Of a DNA stretch of 64,000 nucleotides, positions 25,652 to 37,137 are shown one piece after another. The notes beneath the pieces are model-generated. The model did no database searches and was not told the origin of the DNA. It saw nothing but the letters and a program-made list of their open reading frames with translations. A program made the translations under genes and the position numbers. This stretch comes from Enoplolaimus lenunculus (taxonomy: Eukaryota; Nematoda; Enoplea; Enoplida; Thoracostomopsidae): contig JASANG010001731.1 of assembly GCA_030248215.1 (NCBI GenBank), positions 97,469-161,468 of the forward strand. Direction: 5' to 3'. How positions within the stretch are numbered: the first letter of the stretch is position 1; every line of letters begins with the position of its first letter.

Positions 25652-26565
25652 TAGGTCTAAACTAAAATTTATTTAGACTTAATTTAATAATACTTATCTT
25701 AAATGATTTAAAATAAAAAAACAAACGATCATTTCAACTAAATATCAGAGTTGCTTAAAACAAAAAATAAACTAGTTAAATGTCATACCTATACTTTGCC
25801 ATTCGCTCTCTGCTTTATACCCAGGGTAGGGGTTCGTTAATTAGCCTATGATGGGTCCTTGTTTACTTCCCCTCAATTAATGCTAAGTTTGATAAAGGGA
25901 GAAAGGTTTCCTGCCCACTTTATACAGCTTATATCTTTAAAAGCGTAAAGGCGGCTCTTGTACACTCGCCCACATTGACGCCTAGCTTTCAAGCAAACCT
26001 AAACCGAAAGCATGTGAAGTGAAACTTTTTTCGTGGAATTCGTTAATAAGCATACATATGCCCCAATTCTTCAACTTACCACTGGTTCTCACAAACCAGC
26101 AAAGGCAGAATTTTGGGGGTTGAAAGCTTACGTTTAGGAAACCGCCTACCTATGCCTATAAACCAACACCTTTATTTAAGCCTATGCTATGAAGTATGTG
26201 TACAACGTTAATAAGTAGTACTGGCTGATCTGTATTTGGATCGGCCATTGATAAGTACCTAATTCTATAATTCGCCACTGACTTGCACAGAGCAGCAAGG
26301 CTTAACTTTAAGGGGGATGGGGGTTTGCGTTGAACAACAAACCGACTGAATTCGCCATTCAGCTTTAAGAGTAGCCGCAGCAGCTTTTAAAGTGCATTTG
26401 TTTATCTTAATTAAAATCGCATTTAATATATCATTTGATTTGATGTGTTTGCATTTCAAACCGTTTAGCTCAATATATACATGCTGATATTATAGCTTAG
26501 AATGACGCAACTATGGAACGGCGAGAGCGAAAAACGGTGCCCATGGCCAGCGGGGCCCTGGCCCG

Positions 26566-27468
26566 TCAAGCGCGCCAAAATATTTGGTCACCGTGAGACA
26601 AGTTTTGGATCAGATTGTAAATTGCGCTAAATCCCGGCATGCCGCACCCATGAAATTTTATTGATCCACATGTAACATGTTGGGCTGGCTTAGGGACCAG
26701 AGAAAATACGGCTATAAACGACAACATCGCTATAAATATCATAGTTAAAAAGTAAATGAGACGTAGTAAAGATATTTCAGTTTTAACATTGACGCATTGA
26801 GCTGTATTCTCAACTGTGTGTAGCACTTCTTGCCAGCTGTATATGGGCAAAAGCCGAGCATAAATCTACAACTCAATTTGGGAAGACTTGTGGCTCTAGT
26901 TACATACAGGTGCGGTTCTACTACTTTTTCAATTATATATCACTACCGATATTAGCTCCATAGAATCGGGTATCGGAAATAGAGGGTCAGGATTTGATCA
27001 CGTTTAAGCTTTGGCTATTAATTAAGCAAAAGTTTACGCTCAGGTGTATCTAAGCCTTTTTCTCAACGTAAGCTTAAGCCTGCAATGTGTTTAGGAAGCT
27101 AATTGCCTAATAGGAATGCCACTTTTCAACCGCCACCTCCGTAGTTTCGAAATTGTGAGCGATACATGTTATTACGATTAGGTTTATAACGTCAAAATGA
27201 ATTGTTAAAATTTGAAACAATATTCCGATACATACAAAACCTTATAAATATCACCAGAAATAGCATATTAGCTAAGTGAAACCACTAACCCTGCACACGG
27301 CGTGTGTTTCTTACCGATAAACGACCAAATAAATAATTGAATGCTGTCAAAACATTAAACTGGACAAAATTGGGCCCCATCATGATAAACCCGAATAGTA
27401 GTGCATCATTAAACCCGACAAGGACAGCGTATCCCTTCGTTTTTGGTAGGCCACAGGCAGCCTCGTGG
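26566..27468 (-). CDS. Last exons of a membrane protein, unrecognised
   Basis: Two exons join in phase on the minus strand. The first (27315-27468, 51 codons) ends at a GTAAGA donor and carries a hydrophobic run around DALLFGFIMMGPNFVQFN. The second (26566-26865, 99 codons plus stop) follows the acceptor GAGTTGTAG. It has a charged stretch with two Cys, then a membrane segment (LIYFLTMIFIAMLSFIAVFS), then a Cys-containing tail. Both phases close exactly and both exons are rich in membrane-type residues. The frame of the first exon is open further upstream to about 27520, so its 5' boundary is uncertain. Earlier exons are not identified. It could be a transporter or receptor; I cannot tell. 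Confidence 0.45.
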
Positions 27469-28154
27469 CTAGTCAAACATATCAGGGAGGGTAAAAACAC
27501 AAGGGATTTGCAGGCGAGAATTTAGAATATGAAACTTCAAGCGTCCTTGACTTTTTCCGACCGGGTGAATAAAATTTCTTAAAAAGGAACTGCCCCCCAC
27601 CACAGTCGTATTGGCTATGGTCCTTTTCTGTAAGGGGTATATTAACTGCCATATTTGTCCTGCCACCGTTTTAATTATAACATTTAATAGTCGTAATCTG
27701 GCAAAATTAACCGCAGCAACCACAGCTTTTATCTTGATATGACCTAACAAACCTGAACTGGCTTAAAGTGTCAAAACAACTGCATCTTGGCGTAACAGTA
27801 TTAAATAGCTGAATTATTGTTCAAATGGTCACTCGTATTTTTTAATTGATGTGTGTAGCAGCTATCACCAGTTGACGATAAAGCTTGCAGTAAATGTAGC
27901 AGGTCTCAAATAAAAACGTCAACATTTTATGAGCGTATAATTTTTATTCAGAATAACCCGAAAACCTTTATTGGAATGTGTAAAATTGAACTGATTATGA
28001 AACATGGTAAAATTGAAAAATAAATACTAGTAAAGTTTAACCTTATCGGTTTGATAAAATGCTATAAATGCGTTTGTTAAATATCGTTTTTTACTGCACT
28101 ATCAGCTATTCAGCTTAGTGTTTTTCGCTACAAAAACATTTTAAAAGATGCGAT

Positions 28155-28425
28155 TTAACCCTTTCTCACATGAATATTTTTTATTTTCCCAGAGACCTAC
28201 ATTTATGCTAGGATTCGAACTCCGGTGACTGGAGTGGGAGGCGTATACCATCACCCCTCAGCTATAGGAGCTTGACGCTCGAGCCCGAGGGGGCTCTCAC
28301 GTCTTGTGGTGATTTAGTACTATGTATACGTGTTGCAATTGTTAAACACGATGCGATATACATTATTTAACGTATATACACTGCGCTTAGTTGCCTATAG
28401 GCAACTCAATGTGAGAAGGGGTTAA
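28155..28425 (-). mobile_element. piggyBac-like MITE carrying a tRNA-like module, copy 1
   Basis: The element is bounded by TTAA at both ends (28155-28158 and 28422-28425). Inverted ends read TTAACCCTTTCTCACATG and, complemented, TTAACCCCTTCTCACATTG. TTAA target use with CCC-starting ends is typical of piggyBac elements. On the minus strand the middle carries a tRNA-like sequence with box A (TAGCTGAGGGG) and box B (AGTTCGAATCC) about 34 bases apart. The copy at 40308-40575 has the same plan in the other orientation. No coding capacity. Confidence 0.8.
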
Positions 28426-28633
28426 AAACTGAAAAGCATTTAAGATGCGTTTATTTTTGACAAGATTTCTGGTTGCAAAATTACCACATAAATTCTACAC
28501 GCGATTGTAGCATGCAAACATTAAACTTTAGGTCGCAAAATAAAAACGTAACGTGAACCAAAGGTATATTGCGTACCTGCCACTTCTACCAGTTATACTG
28601 GATCGAGAATTATATATTTTCGAAAGGAGCCGC

Positions 28634-30141
28634 TTAAAAGTTGGTTTTAACAGACAACAGGTTGCTCTTAAATGTAAAACTTGACCGCCTTAATTCCAAA
28701 GGTTCCCTCAGGGTATCTTTTAAAGCGCAAATCATCAAAGAACTATTCAGATAATGTACTTGGTTTACGGCATAGACACAATTCAGCAAACAGACATCAG
28801 GGGTACATACAAAGTACGGGGGCGGCATACAGAGAATTCCGTCAAAATTTCTGCAAGGACGAATATTAAAATTACCACTTCTATAAGGTTTTGAAATATG
28901 CTACCGGAATGTGGAGTTGAAAGTTTTTTTCGCTCAGTATAATCGTTCGCAAGCATTACTGAAGTTATACTTTCTCGAAATGATATTCTTGATACGTTTT
29001 TAATCTTATCGGGGTTCTGAGTTAAAATATACGCCAATAAACGTAAGGGTGGCAGTAAGATATGATCTTGTGATGTCTTCAGATTTGCACAACTTTGCTG
29101 GCATGATATTTTAATTTGAAAAACAGATAATACAGATTGATAATATCTAGAGTGGATGATCTCAAACGAGATTGTGTAACTAGCTGGGCGGTGCATGGTA
29201 CAAGACGTACCAGCACGCGTTGCGTTTTCGACTTACTCCCCAACTTGTTTAGGGGCGGTCGACAGTGGCGGATCCAGGATCACAAAATGGGGGGGTAATT
29301 TCACGGGTAATAAACTTACTTTTGACGCACACCCAAACCACGAACTATTGTCACAAAATTGCTATATAATTTTTGTCGAGATGCTGTTGGGGGGGCACGG
29401 TCGGGGTGCCCTCCCCATGGATCCGCCATTGGCGGTCAATTTCAGAATTAATTGCGCACTGTATTGTTTGATCATTGAAGTATACAGAGTATGTATGAAC
29501 ATATGGGAACGCAACGCATTTATATTAATGGGTACTGAAAATTTTCACACCCCGCCCAAGCAAAGGGGGGTAGGCCAAAAATGCAACGCGTGCCAGGTAT
29601 ATTTTTTCAACACCGAATATACCCATGTGAAAATAAGCCTTTTTCATTGAAAAGCTAAATTTTCAGTCGATGAAGAGGTCGACATTTCACAGCTAACTGT
29701 ATTTCTCTAGAATTCAGAAGCCAGAGGACCAGGCTTTAGTGTCCGTGAATCGCGACTGAAATGAGAACGTAGGTAGGTTTGAAACTTAAGAAACTAAAAT
29801 TTAATTTAAAATTGCAGATCGTTTTAAACAAAATTTTCTTACAAACGGTAATATTATATATGTATATAACATGGATAATATAGACTTTTTCATATTTCAA
29901 CATTAACCATATTGCTAGAAAGACATTTAACGAGTACCAGTTTTGTTCGTCCCTGCTAATTTAACCTAGGGTTAAGTATTGCTTTTTCGTTGTTATGTTC
30001 GCTTCACCTTTAAAAAATCAGGTGCTTACCTTCGGATTGAACTTTTCTCAGATTGGCTTCGGAATCATGTTGCCGTTTAGTCTTCTCACATTTTCGATGC
30101 TGAATTACTCCAGTTGAACTTGAACGAGCTCGCAACATCAT
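28634..30141 (-). CDS. Candidate 7TM-receptor-like gene, partial
   Basis: Three minus-strand exons are visible. A start exon (30030-30141) begins MMLRARSSSTG, is very basic and ends at a GTAAGC donor. A middle piece (about 29040-29097) follows the acceptor CATGCCAG and is in phase with it. A terminal exon (28634-28850) follows the acceptor GTCCTTGCAG and runs 71 codons to TAA. The terminal exon has LCMPPPYFVC, resembling the CWxPYF motif of transmembrane helix 6 in rhodopsin-class receptors. It then has YLNSSLMICALKDTLREPLE, resembling the end of helix 7 and helix 8. The middle-to-last junction needs a weak donor (GTTTAT), and helices 1-5 were not found. The receptor reading is an inference and the locus may be a remnant. 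Confidence 0.3.
29263..29431. mobile_element. hAT-like MITE
   Basis: The 169-bp element begins CAGTGGCGGATCCAGGA and its other end, complemented, reads CAATGGCGGATCCATGG. Flanks GCGGTCGA (29255-29262) and GCGGTCAA (29432-29439) look like an 8-bp target duplication with one change. Ends of this kind and 8-bp duplications are typical of hAT elements. Confidence 0.75.
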
Positions 30142-30149
30142 AGTTTAGT

Positions 30150-32650
30150 CTAACAGCAGGTGAAGTTTAGTATTTTAAGTTGTTATCGGGCACATGCTAC
30201 TCTGTAACTCTAATGATTTAAACCACGGCTTATAACAGAACCGTCTTTAGCGCGTTTCCGTCGAACCTCCAATTGGAGGGTTCGGTCTAAAAAAGACTCG
30301 GCGTTGAAAACCAAAATCAATTTTAAATATTCCGTTTGGTCCAAAAGTAAATTTTGATGAGAAATTTGACCTAACAATGCGTTTAGCTTTTCGCTCGCTT
30401 CGCTCACGAACTTTCCTCACTGCGCATAATGTACAAACTCATATATTTTTAATCTAAAAAACAAACAGTTATCGATGGTGGGATCGTGTTATCGAAACTA
30501 CCCACCGGATCCAAGCAAAACTAGAATCTTGCGTTGGGATTTAATACTAAAATTGCGGCTGGTTTCACGGTTTCTTCGCCCGTGTAGTTTTCTTTGCAGT
30601 TCTACCGCTGTTACGTCATTGGCCAATCACAAAGTATTTGCGTATAATGCATTCGCAAGACACACTCACAATGTAATGGAGTATAGAAAATATTGTTGCT
30701 ATCTTCTCGCTCGCTTGACTCGCAAAAATTCTTTCTAATAATAGGTTCACAGGCTGTTTATTGAAACACTTGCGGACTATCGGCTCTCTGTTGATTTCAA
30801 TACATTCCTTTAGGTGATCGTATTAATTAGTGACCTTTCTTGGTCCTTCAGCTGCCTAGTCACCCTATATGTTGCGTATTTTGTCTTCATTATAATTTTT
30901 ATTAGTGTACTGATATTTGAAATAAAACAAGATCGTGGCATATATGCGGTGAGTTCACTATATTAACGACCAAATTGTGGAAAGTGTTTGCGGGTGGGAA
31001 AACCCAACCTGACCCCCTTAACCACTGGCTCCAATGCTGAAGTGAATTGCTCAAATTGTTCGCTTTATTTGCCATTTATTGGCCAGAATTTAAATCGTTG
31101 AAACTGGTGCTACTGAAACAAATGTTATGATCGGTTTTAAGAATGTTCAAGTCCTATTATCTCAGCTTGGTTCCAGTATATACTGGTCAAAGTTAGCCAT
31201 ACGTATCACTCGTTTTCTTTGAAAATAGTAGCATTTTGAAATTTACCTAGGCGATTTGCGAATTGTGACCTGCTGGTAACTGCTAATTTTGATTTATACA
31301 GCCTACAATGGACTGAAGTAATTTTTCATCTTAAATCGAATCCGGCAGTCTCAAGTGTGCGTACTGTAGTGACCCGAATAAGAAGGGAACCAGTATTTAG
31401 TGAAAGCTACGACGAAATAACAGTTTAACGCTAGGCCAACGGCCCTCGGAAACGCCAGTCATCATAACTCAATAATAGGCAGTGGTTAATTGGTGATAAA
31501 TTTAACACCATCCAACTCTATGTGGACAAACTGCGTCGAATAGTATTCAAATTAATATAGAAATTTTTCTTTTACAAAAACGTATTTCGAGCCCGCATAG
31601 GTTCCCCGGCACCAAAAAATTGAATTTTTTGAAAAGTGAAATTGCGATGAGGAACATTTAGGATATGCACTGTGAAGCGTAAATGTGCAAAAAAATTGCA
31701 AATTACACCATTTTTGGACAAACGTCAGCTAGCGGGCACTTAACGGAAGGGTCCATATTTTTACGCACTTGTACCGGGTCCGGAATGTAACCAGATCGCA
31801 AAGTTTAAATGACATCGAATATTTTTTGTCTTTCGGGTTCTAAAGTATTTTAGGTTGTTAAGAGAAATGGAAAAATAAAGCAAAACCATGTGCATCTTTT
31901 AGGTCAAGCAGAAATATTCACTGTTGTGCATCCATATCTAATTGGTGCAATTATTAGTCGTTTTTTTGCTGAATAAATGCACTCGGCAATCAGTGACGCA
32001 TTAAAATTTGGTTGGTCAATTTTGTTTACGACACTAAACTCTGCCAGGTCGAGATGAATTGCATTGGCACTCGAACGAACTATTAATCTAATCCTAACCC
32101 TAATCGTGAATACAAACCTGTAAGCGCGAATTCAAGCCTAAAACCTACGCGGAAGCCCAAGCCCCGCCATCTTGTATACAGCCAGCGTTGGGCACTCGAC
32201 GTAAACTTACGGTCTGTCAAGTTATTAATGATTTAATTTTTTTTGAACTTTTTCTCATAACGAAATAACGTAAAAAATTTTAAAATTTAAAATTTAACAA
32301 AAATCACTTCAAATTCGTAGACTATTAATCGAAAAACAGCAAGACTCTGCTGTTGCTAGCCCAAAATAATCATATTTGCAGTGATGTATCAAAAACCTAC
32401 ATTGTACAAGTTGTTAGCGCACTTCGTTTGTTTGAAAACCTATTACTATAACAATAACTGGCTATAAGAGCTATACGCACAGTTGAGAATATACGGCTCC
32501 TAGACTACGGTAATTACAAAAAATTTCAAATTAAATTCTTATAAGAATGAAATTGTCCAAGCGAGACAGATTTAGTCATTTTTAAATTTAAGTGCTGAAA
32601 TATCTAGTGAAAATTGCCTAAAATCAATTTATATTTTAATTAAGGTCTTC
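30150..32650. other. Gene-poor stretch
   Basis: No supported gene. Copies of a dispersed repeat with GGATCCAAGC and TACTAAAATTGC blocks occupy 30230-30735. A lone GACCCGAATAAGAAGGG element end lies at 31364-31395. CCTAAGCC-type sequence lies near 32090-32165. The rest is AT-rich. Confidence 0.45.
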
Positions 32651-32655
32651 GGTAT

Positions 32656-32796
32656 TCATTGTGCCTGCTGCAAAGCTGTGGTAGGAATATTTCTCGCTTT
32701 AGCAGAATCTTTAAGTGTCGGTTGATGTATACACATGTTCGTCTCCTGAGAAATTTTCCAAGTCTTTTTCGTGGCTGTAAGCAAATCGGATGCCAT
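32656..32796 (-). CDS. Small 46-residue ORF, unrecognised
   Basis: From ATG 32796 to TGA 32656-32658 the frame begins MASDLLTATKKTWKISQETN and ends in a Gln/Ala-rich tail (IPTTALQQAQ). It is polar, soluble and protein-like, and the ATG has a G at +4. The other two minus-strand frames are also partly open here, which lowers confidence. It could be a complete micro-ORF or a first exon. Confidence 0.25.
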   Translation of the reverse strand: MASDLLTATKKTWKISQETNMCIHQPTLKDSAKARNIPTTALQQAQ

Positions 32797-33309
32797 AATT
32801 TATTTACACGCAAAAAATGTGTCAAAATTTTATGATAAGTACATTCAATTTTTTCAAGACTAAAAAGCTTTGAATTTCTGGCAGTTATCCTCGTTTGAAA
32901 TATGTCTTTAGTGTTTAAAACAGAAATTTATTATATATACTTTCCACAAAATCGCTTTCGTTTAAGAACTGATTTTTTGATTTTAACGCAAGTAAACACC
33001 TATTTTCTCCTGATATATTTTCAAGAATGTGGACCACATAATTACCAGTTGGTGATAGAAGACTTGTAAGTTTCGAAGCGTTGAATGTCCATATTCAATA
33101 CAATTTTCGCCAAAGAACAGGGGCGGAACAGCATTATAAGCATATTCTTAATCCTAAGCCTAAGCCAGGCAAAAAAATGTATAAAGCTTAAGCTTACTCT
33201 ATTCTAGTCCCACAGAAAAACGTTCCGCTCGTGATCTTTGCATGGGCCTATTTGCCTTACACTTGCACCAATTTTCTCATCCGCAATTGCTAAAGTTTTA
33301 GTCAGTTTG

Positions 33310-33880
33310 AAAGCCACTATTGTCAATTCCTATGAGTTGATTTTAACTCAGAATGAGTTGAATCACTCAGCATGAGTTAGGTATATCAGAGCTCACAATT
33401 CTGTGTTTTTAACTCATTTGATGTATTATTCAATCAACTCACTCGGAAGGAACTGAATTCAGAGTATGAATTCACTCAAGTCATAGTCAGTTAATATTTA
33501 ATACTGTTTAACTAGAAAGTTAACTAGCTCTCTATAGTAGTTGATTCATTAACTCATTTCAATTTACAGTGTATATATCGCTAATTATTGTATAGCTGCT
33601 ACACGCATTTTAGAGCAAATATACTACGGTTTACGACTTGACCGTATGTTACACTGTAAATTCCAATGCATCGCCTAATCAAGTCAGATGGCGGGTTAGT
33701 TATTTCTGAGTTAAAGCAACGAACATTAACTTAATTCGAGTTGAGTTGTTTCTCACTCCGAGTGAGTTGACCCTGGGTATGTCGAACAAAATGAATCAAC
33801 TTAGAAAGTTCTAAATAAGATTGAGTGACTCAACTAATTCTGTATTAAAACCAATTCACTAGAATATACAGTTTATTAGA
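33310..33880. repeat. GAGTTGA-rich inverted-repeat elements
   Basis: Two diverged elements face each other. The first (about 33330-33580) is full of GAGTTGA/TCAACTC blocks and ends CAATTTACAGTGTA. The second (about 33650-33880) starts TTACACTGTAAATTCC and carries similar blocks. The shared ACACTGTAAATT end next to TA suggests Tc1/mariner-type MITEs. Confidence 0.5.
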
Positions 33881-34477
33881 TATTTTGTTCTCTACGTACA
33901 ACGATTATTTAAATTACTCGATAATTTTGGACAAAAACAAACTTTGCTAAAAATTTCAATGTCGAAATTGCTGAAAGCTCTGAAAGGAACAGGATTCGAA
34001 GGGTTAAGTAGATTTTATGTTCGGACCAGAAGACCATGACCCGTTTCTACTCTGAATTACCGCCAATGCATCAAACGGGTTCAGAATCAGGTCGCAAACC
34101 GTGGGCCTTAAACTGCTGAAAAAATTTTCGCATTGCCGCAATTCAAGTGTAAATATCAAATTCAAACATTTACTTATGTTTAGTTAAAACCCTACTAAAA
34201 ATTTAGCCACTGAAAATCTATTTTAAATGTTTATATTTTGATACTTTTATATTTCAGTTTAAAAAAACATTTATTCCCAGCAAAATAACTTTTATCAGGA
34301 CAGAAACTACAGACTGGTGATAGAAATGCAACGACTTCGCTCTCGTCCGGAGCTAAAATTTTTCCGACAGCATGAAAAGAATTTCAAATTTTTCTAAGTA
34401 CCTCAGAACACTTCTTGCAACCAACGATCAGATGAAAATAAACAACCTAAAGCCTGCATAGCGTTTATGATTAGATA

Positions 34478-37137
34478 CGGTAAAATTGGGTGACTTTGGC
34501 CTTGGGGCTGACATTGGCCAAATTTCACGTTTGAAATTTGCACGTCCGCTGCTTTATAAGCGCCAATTATATAGCTATTCGTGGCATTAGGCGCCAGTAT
34601 GAACCGTCTGCTAACCAGCAAAATTGATCCCAAAGTTCAAAAATTACTGATCATCAAGGAATAACCTTTCAAAGTTAGGTGTAAAAACGACATAAAGTTC
34701 GGTGACAAAAGGGGGGTGGCCAATGTACCTTAAACTGCAGTAAGTTCTAATTTTTGTGTTCCATTGGAACAAGCAGACCTTTGCTCTTATCAGAAAATTA
34801 TTCAAAAGCACCAGGTGTCAATGCAAAGTGCTGTATGTCTTCGACAAATCCTATAAGCTACTTGACACGGCCAAATTTTTCCTGTGCCTTACTTTAGCCG
34901 GCCAAACTTAGTGGTTTTGACTTTGGCCACAGCGTTGCCAAAGTCAGCCTCCCAAAATTATTAGACAAAATTTGAGGCATTAAGCATGTATGTACGTATT
35001 CGTGATTAAATCATGAACACAGTTAACCTACGAATATGGTGAAACTCTAAGTATCACTCAAGACTTGAGTCAAATTTTGTTTTAGGGCATTGCAATTAAT
35101 TGATCATACCACGTATATACGTATATTTGGAATGGGTAAATACACGGCAGGACAACCAGGCAAGAGGCATTATAAGCGATATTCCGCAGAAACCTTACAA
35201 ACAGCTGTGGACCTAGTTACGCAACATCAGTATACTCAACGGCAAGCAATTAATCACATCAAGGCGACAGTCAACGAGCATATTTCACGGGGAAAACTGC
35301 AAAATGCACTAAATTCGGCTTATCAAAAATCAGCAGGAGGCCAACCTTTCTTCTCTAGGGATGAGGAACTTGCCATTGTCAAAAGTTGCGTCACAGCGGC
35401 AGAGTGGGGCTTTCCGCTAACCCCACTTGATGTACGATATTTTGCTAAAAAGCTGCTGGACGACGAAGGGCGCGTCGTGCTCAAGTTTCAGAACAATATG
35501 CCTGGAAAAGATTGGTTACGGGGGTTTTTAGGGCGGTATAAAAGGGACCTCACTGTACGAACCGCGAACAATTTGGCACCGCAACGTGCCAAGCTGACAG
35601 TTCGAGAAGTGGAAGAATTCATTGAAAACATTGAGCAAACGTGCCAAGACGTACCAGCCGAAAACATTTTTAACTATGATGAAACAGGGCTAACTGATTC
35701 TCCTGGTATCCAAAAAATGATATTTAAGCGCGGTGTCAAATATGCAGATCGCGTCATTAGAGACAGCAAGGCTAGTTTTAGTGTCATGTTTTGCGGCAGT
35801 GCGACGGGCGACGTGCTACCGCCTTATGTATGTTATAAAAGCGAAACTGGTTGTAATCCAGTGGGAGCTCCGCTATGCCAGAAACCTTGTTGCGAACGCG
35901 GTGCTGGTTTTGGAGCCACTTCTCGCGGATGGTTTGACACAGCGGCATTTGGACAATGGTTTGAGCGTTGTTTTTTACCCCATGCACAGCAGCTTGCCGG
36001 TAAAAAGGTGCTCATTGGCGACAATTTATCGTCACACTTCAACGACGATGTAATTAGGCAGTGCCGCGACAACAACATTGCTTTTGTATGTCTGCCACCT
36101 AATGCAACACATTTGCTACAACCGCTTGATGTAGCATTTTTTCATCCGTTGAAGGTAGCATGGCGCGAAACGGTCCAAAATTATCGTCGCACACATAACG
36201 ATCGTACGATTACGAAATCCGACTTTCGTGAGGTCTTAAGTGATTCGATTCAATCGCTAGAACGTCGTGGAAACGGCGGTACTATTGGGCGTAATATTGT
36301 AGCCGGATTTGAAAGCTGTGGGATCTGTCCTATTTCAAAAGATCGAGCAACATCTAGTTTGTCTCAGAATACAACGATCGACGCGCCGGCAGTAGACAAT
36401 GCTTTCGGAGACGGTTCTCGGTTGTTATACCGATGGCCGAAACGCGATGATGTTTTGGATGTGCCGTTTGAAGATGTATTGTGCATTGCAACACAAAGTT
36501 TGAAAATGCCAACGCAAAGCCTTTATGGAGATTGCTGAGTGTTTCGAAGAGTATAAAAAGAAAATGTAGTTTGTGAATCTATGTGTACAGGAATACTGAG
36601 TGTTTAGTTGACGCTAAGGTTAGCTGTTTGCTTCGGTTTGTGGAAGTACATCCAATCTTACAATGACTGTTCAGATATCAATAACGGTATGAAGAGTAAA
36701 TGCAATTGAAGTTTCTATTCTTAGCTAGTTACCATGAAAATACTGTGACCAACATTCAAAATTTGGGGTTTGTTGGATTTTTTGTTGTTTTCTGTTCATT
36801 ATTTTACTATATCAATAAAGTGGAAACGTATGTTGCTAGTTTTACTGGCCCCTCAGTGCTACATTTACTTGATGAGCTGCTAAGTCCGTCGATAATTACG
36901 TTGGCCAAAGTCATACACCCCCTGGCCAAAGTCAGCCGTCTTCGAGGATGACTTTGGCCACGTCTTTTTCTGGCTATAGCTATTAAACGCTTTAACATAC
37001 AGCAAAATAGACCACACCACGTGAAAGAACGCAGTCGATATTAGTCAGGGGGTGACTTTGGCACTGGCCAATGTTTGAAAACAAAAAGTTTCGAAAAGAA
37101 AACTGAAAAAAGTGGCCAAAGTCACCCAATTTCACCG
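34478..37137 (+). mobile_element. Complete pogo/Tigger-type DNA transposon
   Basis: The 2,660-bp element has 24-bp terminal inverted repeats: left 34478-34501 (CGGTAAAATTGGGTGACTTT...) and right 37114-37137, differing at one base. TA dinucleotides at 34476-34477 and 37138-37139 are the target duplication. One uninterrupted transposase ORF lies inside. The motif TGACTTTGGCC or its complement recurs at both subterminal regions: 34491, 34918, 34936, 36903, 36924, 36949, 37053 and 37114. These are probable transposase binding sites. Near-perfect ends and an open ORF indicate a recent arrival and possible autonomy. It lies about 900 bases downstream of the IFT121 stop codon. Confidence 0.95.
35132..36538 (+). 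CDS. pogo/Tigger-family transposase
   Basis: The ORF encodes 468 residues and would cut and paste the surrounding element. The N-terminus (about residues 10-55) is a pipsqueak-type helix-turn-helix (KRYSAETLQTAVDLV). Residues about 70-140 form a CENP-B-type DNA-binding region with DWLRGFLGRY. A DDE_1 endonuclease core follows. The first catalytic Asp is D183 in NYDETG, the second D297 in GDNLSSH, and the third D333 in LLQPLDVAFF. The last two are 35 residues apart and the third residue is Asp, as in pogo relatives. I chose the ATG at 35132 (MGKYTAGQPGKRHYKRYS). The frame stays open to 35090 without an upstream ATG. No stop or frameshift is seen. Codon use is less AT-rich than the surroundings. 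Confidence 0.95.
   Translation: MGKYTAGQPGKRHYKRYSAETLQTAVDLVTQHQYTQRQAINHIKATVNEHISRGKLQNALNSAYQKSAGGQPFFSRDEELAIVKSCVTAAEWGFPLTPLDVRYFAKKLLDDEGRVVLKFQNNMPGKDWLRGFLGRYKRDLTVRTANNLAPQRAKLTVREVEEFIENIEQTCQDVPAENIFNYDETGLTDSPGIQKMIFKRGVKYADRVIRDSKASFSVMFCGSATGDVLPPYVCYKSETGCNPVGAPLCQKPCCERGAGFGATSRGWFDTAAFGQWFERCFLPHAQQLAGKKVLIGDNLSSHFNDDVIRQCRDNNIAFVCLPPNATHLLQPLDVAFFHPLKVAWRETVQNYRRTHNDRTITKSDFREVLSDSIQSLERRGNGGTIGRNIVAGFESCGICPISKDRATSSLSQNTTIDAPAVDNAFGDGSRLLYRWPKRDDVLDVPFEDVLCIATQSLKMPTQSLYGDC

Noticed and set aside
28783-29196. 137-residue minus-strand ORF
   Set aside because: Composition is not protein-like, and it overlaps better-supported exon pieces in other frames.
29195-29650. 151-residue plus-strand ORF
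   Set aside because: It runs across the hAT-like MITE at 29263-29431 and dispersed repeats.
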